Origin: Bactrocera neohumeralis
Lineage: Eukaryota; Arthropoda; Insecta; Diptera; Tephritidae
Length of the DNA: 64,000 nucleotides
NCBI RefSeq assembly: GCF_024586455.1
Contig: NW_026089623.1
Location: forward strand, 2,725,367 to 2,789,366
Direction of reading: 5' to 3'
The notes below the pieces were generated by a model. It saw only the letters and a program-made list of their open reading frames with translations. It was not told where the DNA came from and did not search any database. Below are positions 63,108-64,000 of the stretch, piece after piece; positions within the stretch are counted from its first letter, which is position 1; each line of letters starts with the position of its first letter. Position numbers and translations under genes: made by a program.

Positions 63108-64000
63108 CAGTCGAAACTCTCTATAACGAATTCCAAGGGACTGGATAGTTACTACGCTATATAGAAAAGAAAAAAATGTTGTTCCATTTAACATTTTTTA
63201 TTTATAGTAGTCAGTTCTTTTGGATTGAAGTAAATTTTTCCACTTTTCTTCTTCTAATACAATTAGAGAAGTAAGCACAGTACTCGATATGCACGTTTTC
63301 ATTTCCAAATAGGTACGGAAACCTTCAACGGATGAAGAAAGTTGTCCATATGTGGGTAACGTTTTCACAAAAACCGCAGATTCTTCTTCGTATTCATCTG
63401 AATCTGTTAGAAAAGAAATAATAATGTATATCAGAAAATTATTAGCCAAGGATTTTCTTTATTGTTCTTTCTTTACTTGAGACAGCTGGTGCTCCAAAAC
63501 TTTTTTGAACACCTTCTAGGATATCTTCGTCGAAAGGGTTGTCTGTAGTAATGATATCACAGTCAACATTGATGTAGTCTTTAAGTGTTGCATTAATATT
63601 AACAACTGTTTTAAATGAAGACTCTAAAAAGGCGAAGTGGGATAGTGGTAGCTAGTTTTCTTCGTGCCGAAGCATACTATTGTTTGTTGTGATGTCAAAT
63701 TTTACAAATCCTGCTTTTCTTATTTGAAACTGTCTCGGATTTTAGATTGACATCCCACACTTTGCTTAAGTTTCGTATGACATCCAGCAAATTTATGCGC
63801 GTGGGAGGTTCTTTCTCCTCCATTTGTGACAAATATTATTTGTATGTAGGGAGATTGAAAACGCAAAAAATACTTCGTTATAAGGAAATATTCGCTGTAG
63901 AGAAATTCGTTATATGGAGATAATTTTACACTTACAGTAGACCCAAAACACAGTGTTCTTATAAATATATAAAGAAAACTTCGTTAAAGAGGAGTTCGTT
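63108..64000 (-). mobile_element. Pogo/Tigger-type element, deletion derivative, may run past the window
   Basis: The left terminus CAGTCGAAACTCTCTATAAC follows TA (63106-63107). Related motifs (AATTCGTTATATGGAG) occur near 63900-63940. Minus-strand coding remnants: RINLLDVIRNLSKVWDVNL (63815-63760), DNPFDEDILEGVQKSFGAPA (63545-63490) and DSDEYEEESAVFVKTLP (63400-63350), in the C-terminal order of pogo transposases. No DDE core is seen. Confidence 0.7.

Noticed and set aside
63198..63449. ORF 63198-63449 as a host gene
   Set aside because: Its DSDEYEEE stretch fits the C-terminal end of a pogo transposase, and it lies inside pogo-type termini.

Overview
The window looks like transposon-rich DNA from a higher dipteran, most likely a tephritid-type fruit fly. 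The species is inferred, not shown. Support comes from the element types: BEL/Pao and gypsy LTR elements, I/jockey and RTE-type LINEs, mariner, DD41D, pogo, hAT and Helitron pieces, and non-autonomous repeats with (GTCY)n tracts and a 3' hairpin like the Drosophila mini-me/DINE repeats. I see no rRNA, tRNA gene, CRISPR array or operon. Almost all coding sequence belongs to mobile elements, mostly broken. The one candidate for a non-transposon gene is a small Myb/SANT (MADF-like) gene near 57.3-57.8 kb. The density and nesting suggest heterochromatin or a TE-cluster-like region.

Layout. 0-7 kb: two inverted hAT MITEs, then a minus-strand BEL/Pao element (gag, zinc knuckles, protease, start of RT) with a long AT-rich leader, a tRNA-Tyr-type primer site and an inverted pair of TA-flanked MITEs. 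7-13 kb: a minus-strand I/jockey-like LINE split by a plus-strand RTE element and by an ATCGAT-rich insertion. 14-21 kb: DD41D and mariner remnants, a TTAA-flanked MITE, an RTE fragment, and a mosaic of deleted mariner plus an unrecognised conserved module (module X). 21-31 kb: a mini-me/Helentron-like repeat, RTE pieces, a minus-strand jockey element hit twice (RTE fragment with a 12-bp duplication, solo LTR with a 4-bp duplication), and a mariner. 31.5-37.7 kb: a nearly complete gypsy element (LTRs, PBS, gag, intact pol, PPT) with a textbook -1 frameshift heptamer. 38-42 kb: mini-me-like repeats, a perfect 59-bp palindrome, an RTE fragment, an 83-bp tandem duplication and half of a fold-back element. 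42-46 kb: a hAT element carrying inside it a 2.68-kb DNA transposon with introns whose superfamily I cannot name. 46-51 kb: pogo fragment, module X again, a 100-N assembly gap, a Helitron 3' end, and a decayed errantivirus-like provirus with an env remnant. 52-64 kb: mariner inside a mini-me-like repeat, RTE, a long-TIR element, the Myb/SANT gene with a repeat in its 5' region, a 638-bp fold-back element, BEL/Pao fragments, a second mariner plus module X mosaic and a pogo/Tigger derivative.

The genes do not form a pathway. The window is a record of successive insertions, and target-site duplications fix the order for several of them. The best candidates for something poorly described are the 42454-45135 transposon, the module X mosaic repeats and the nested fold-back family.
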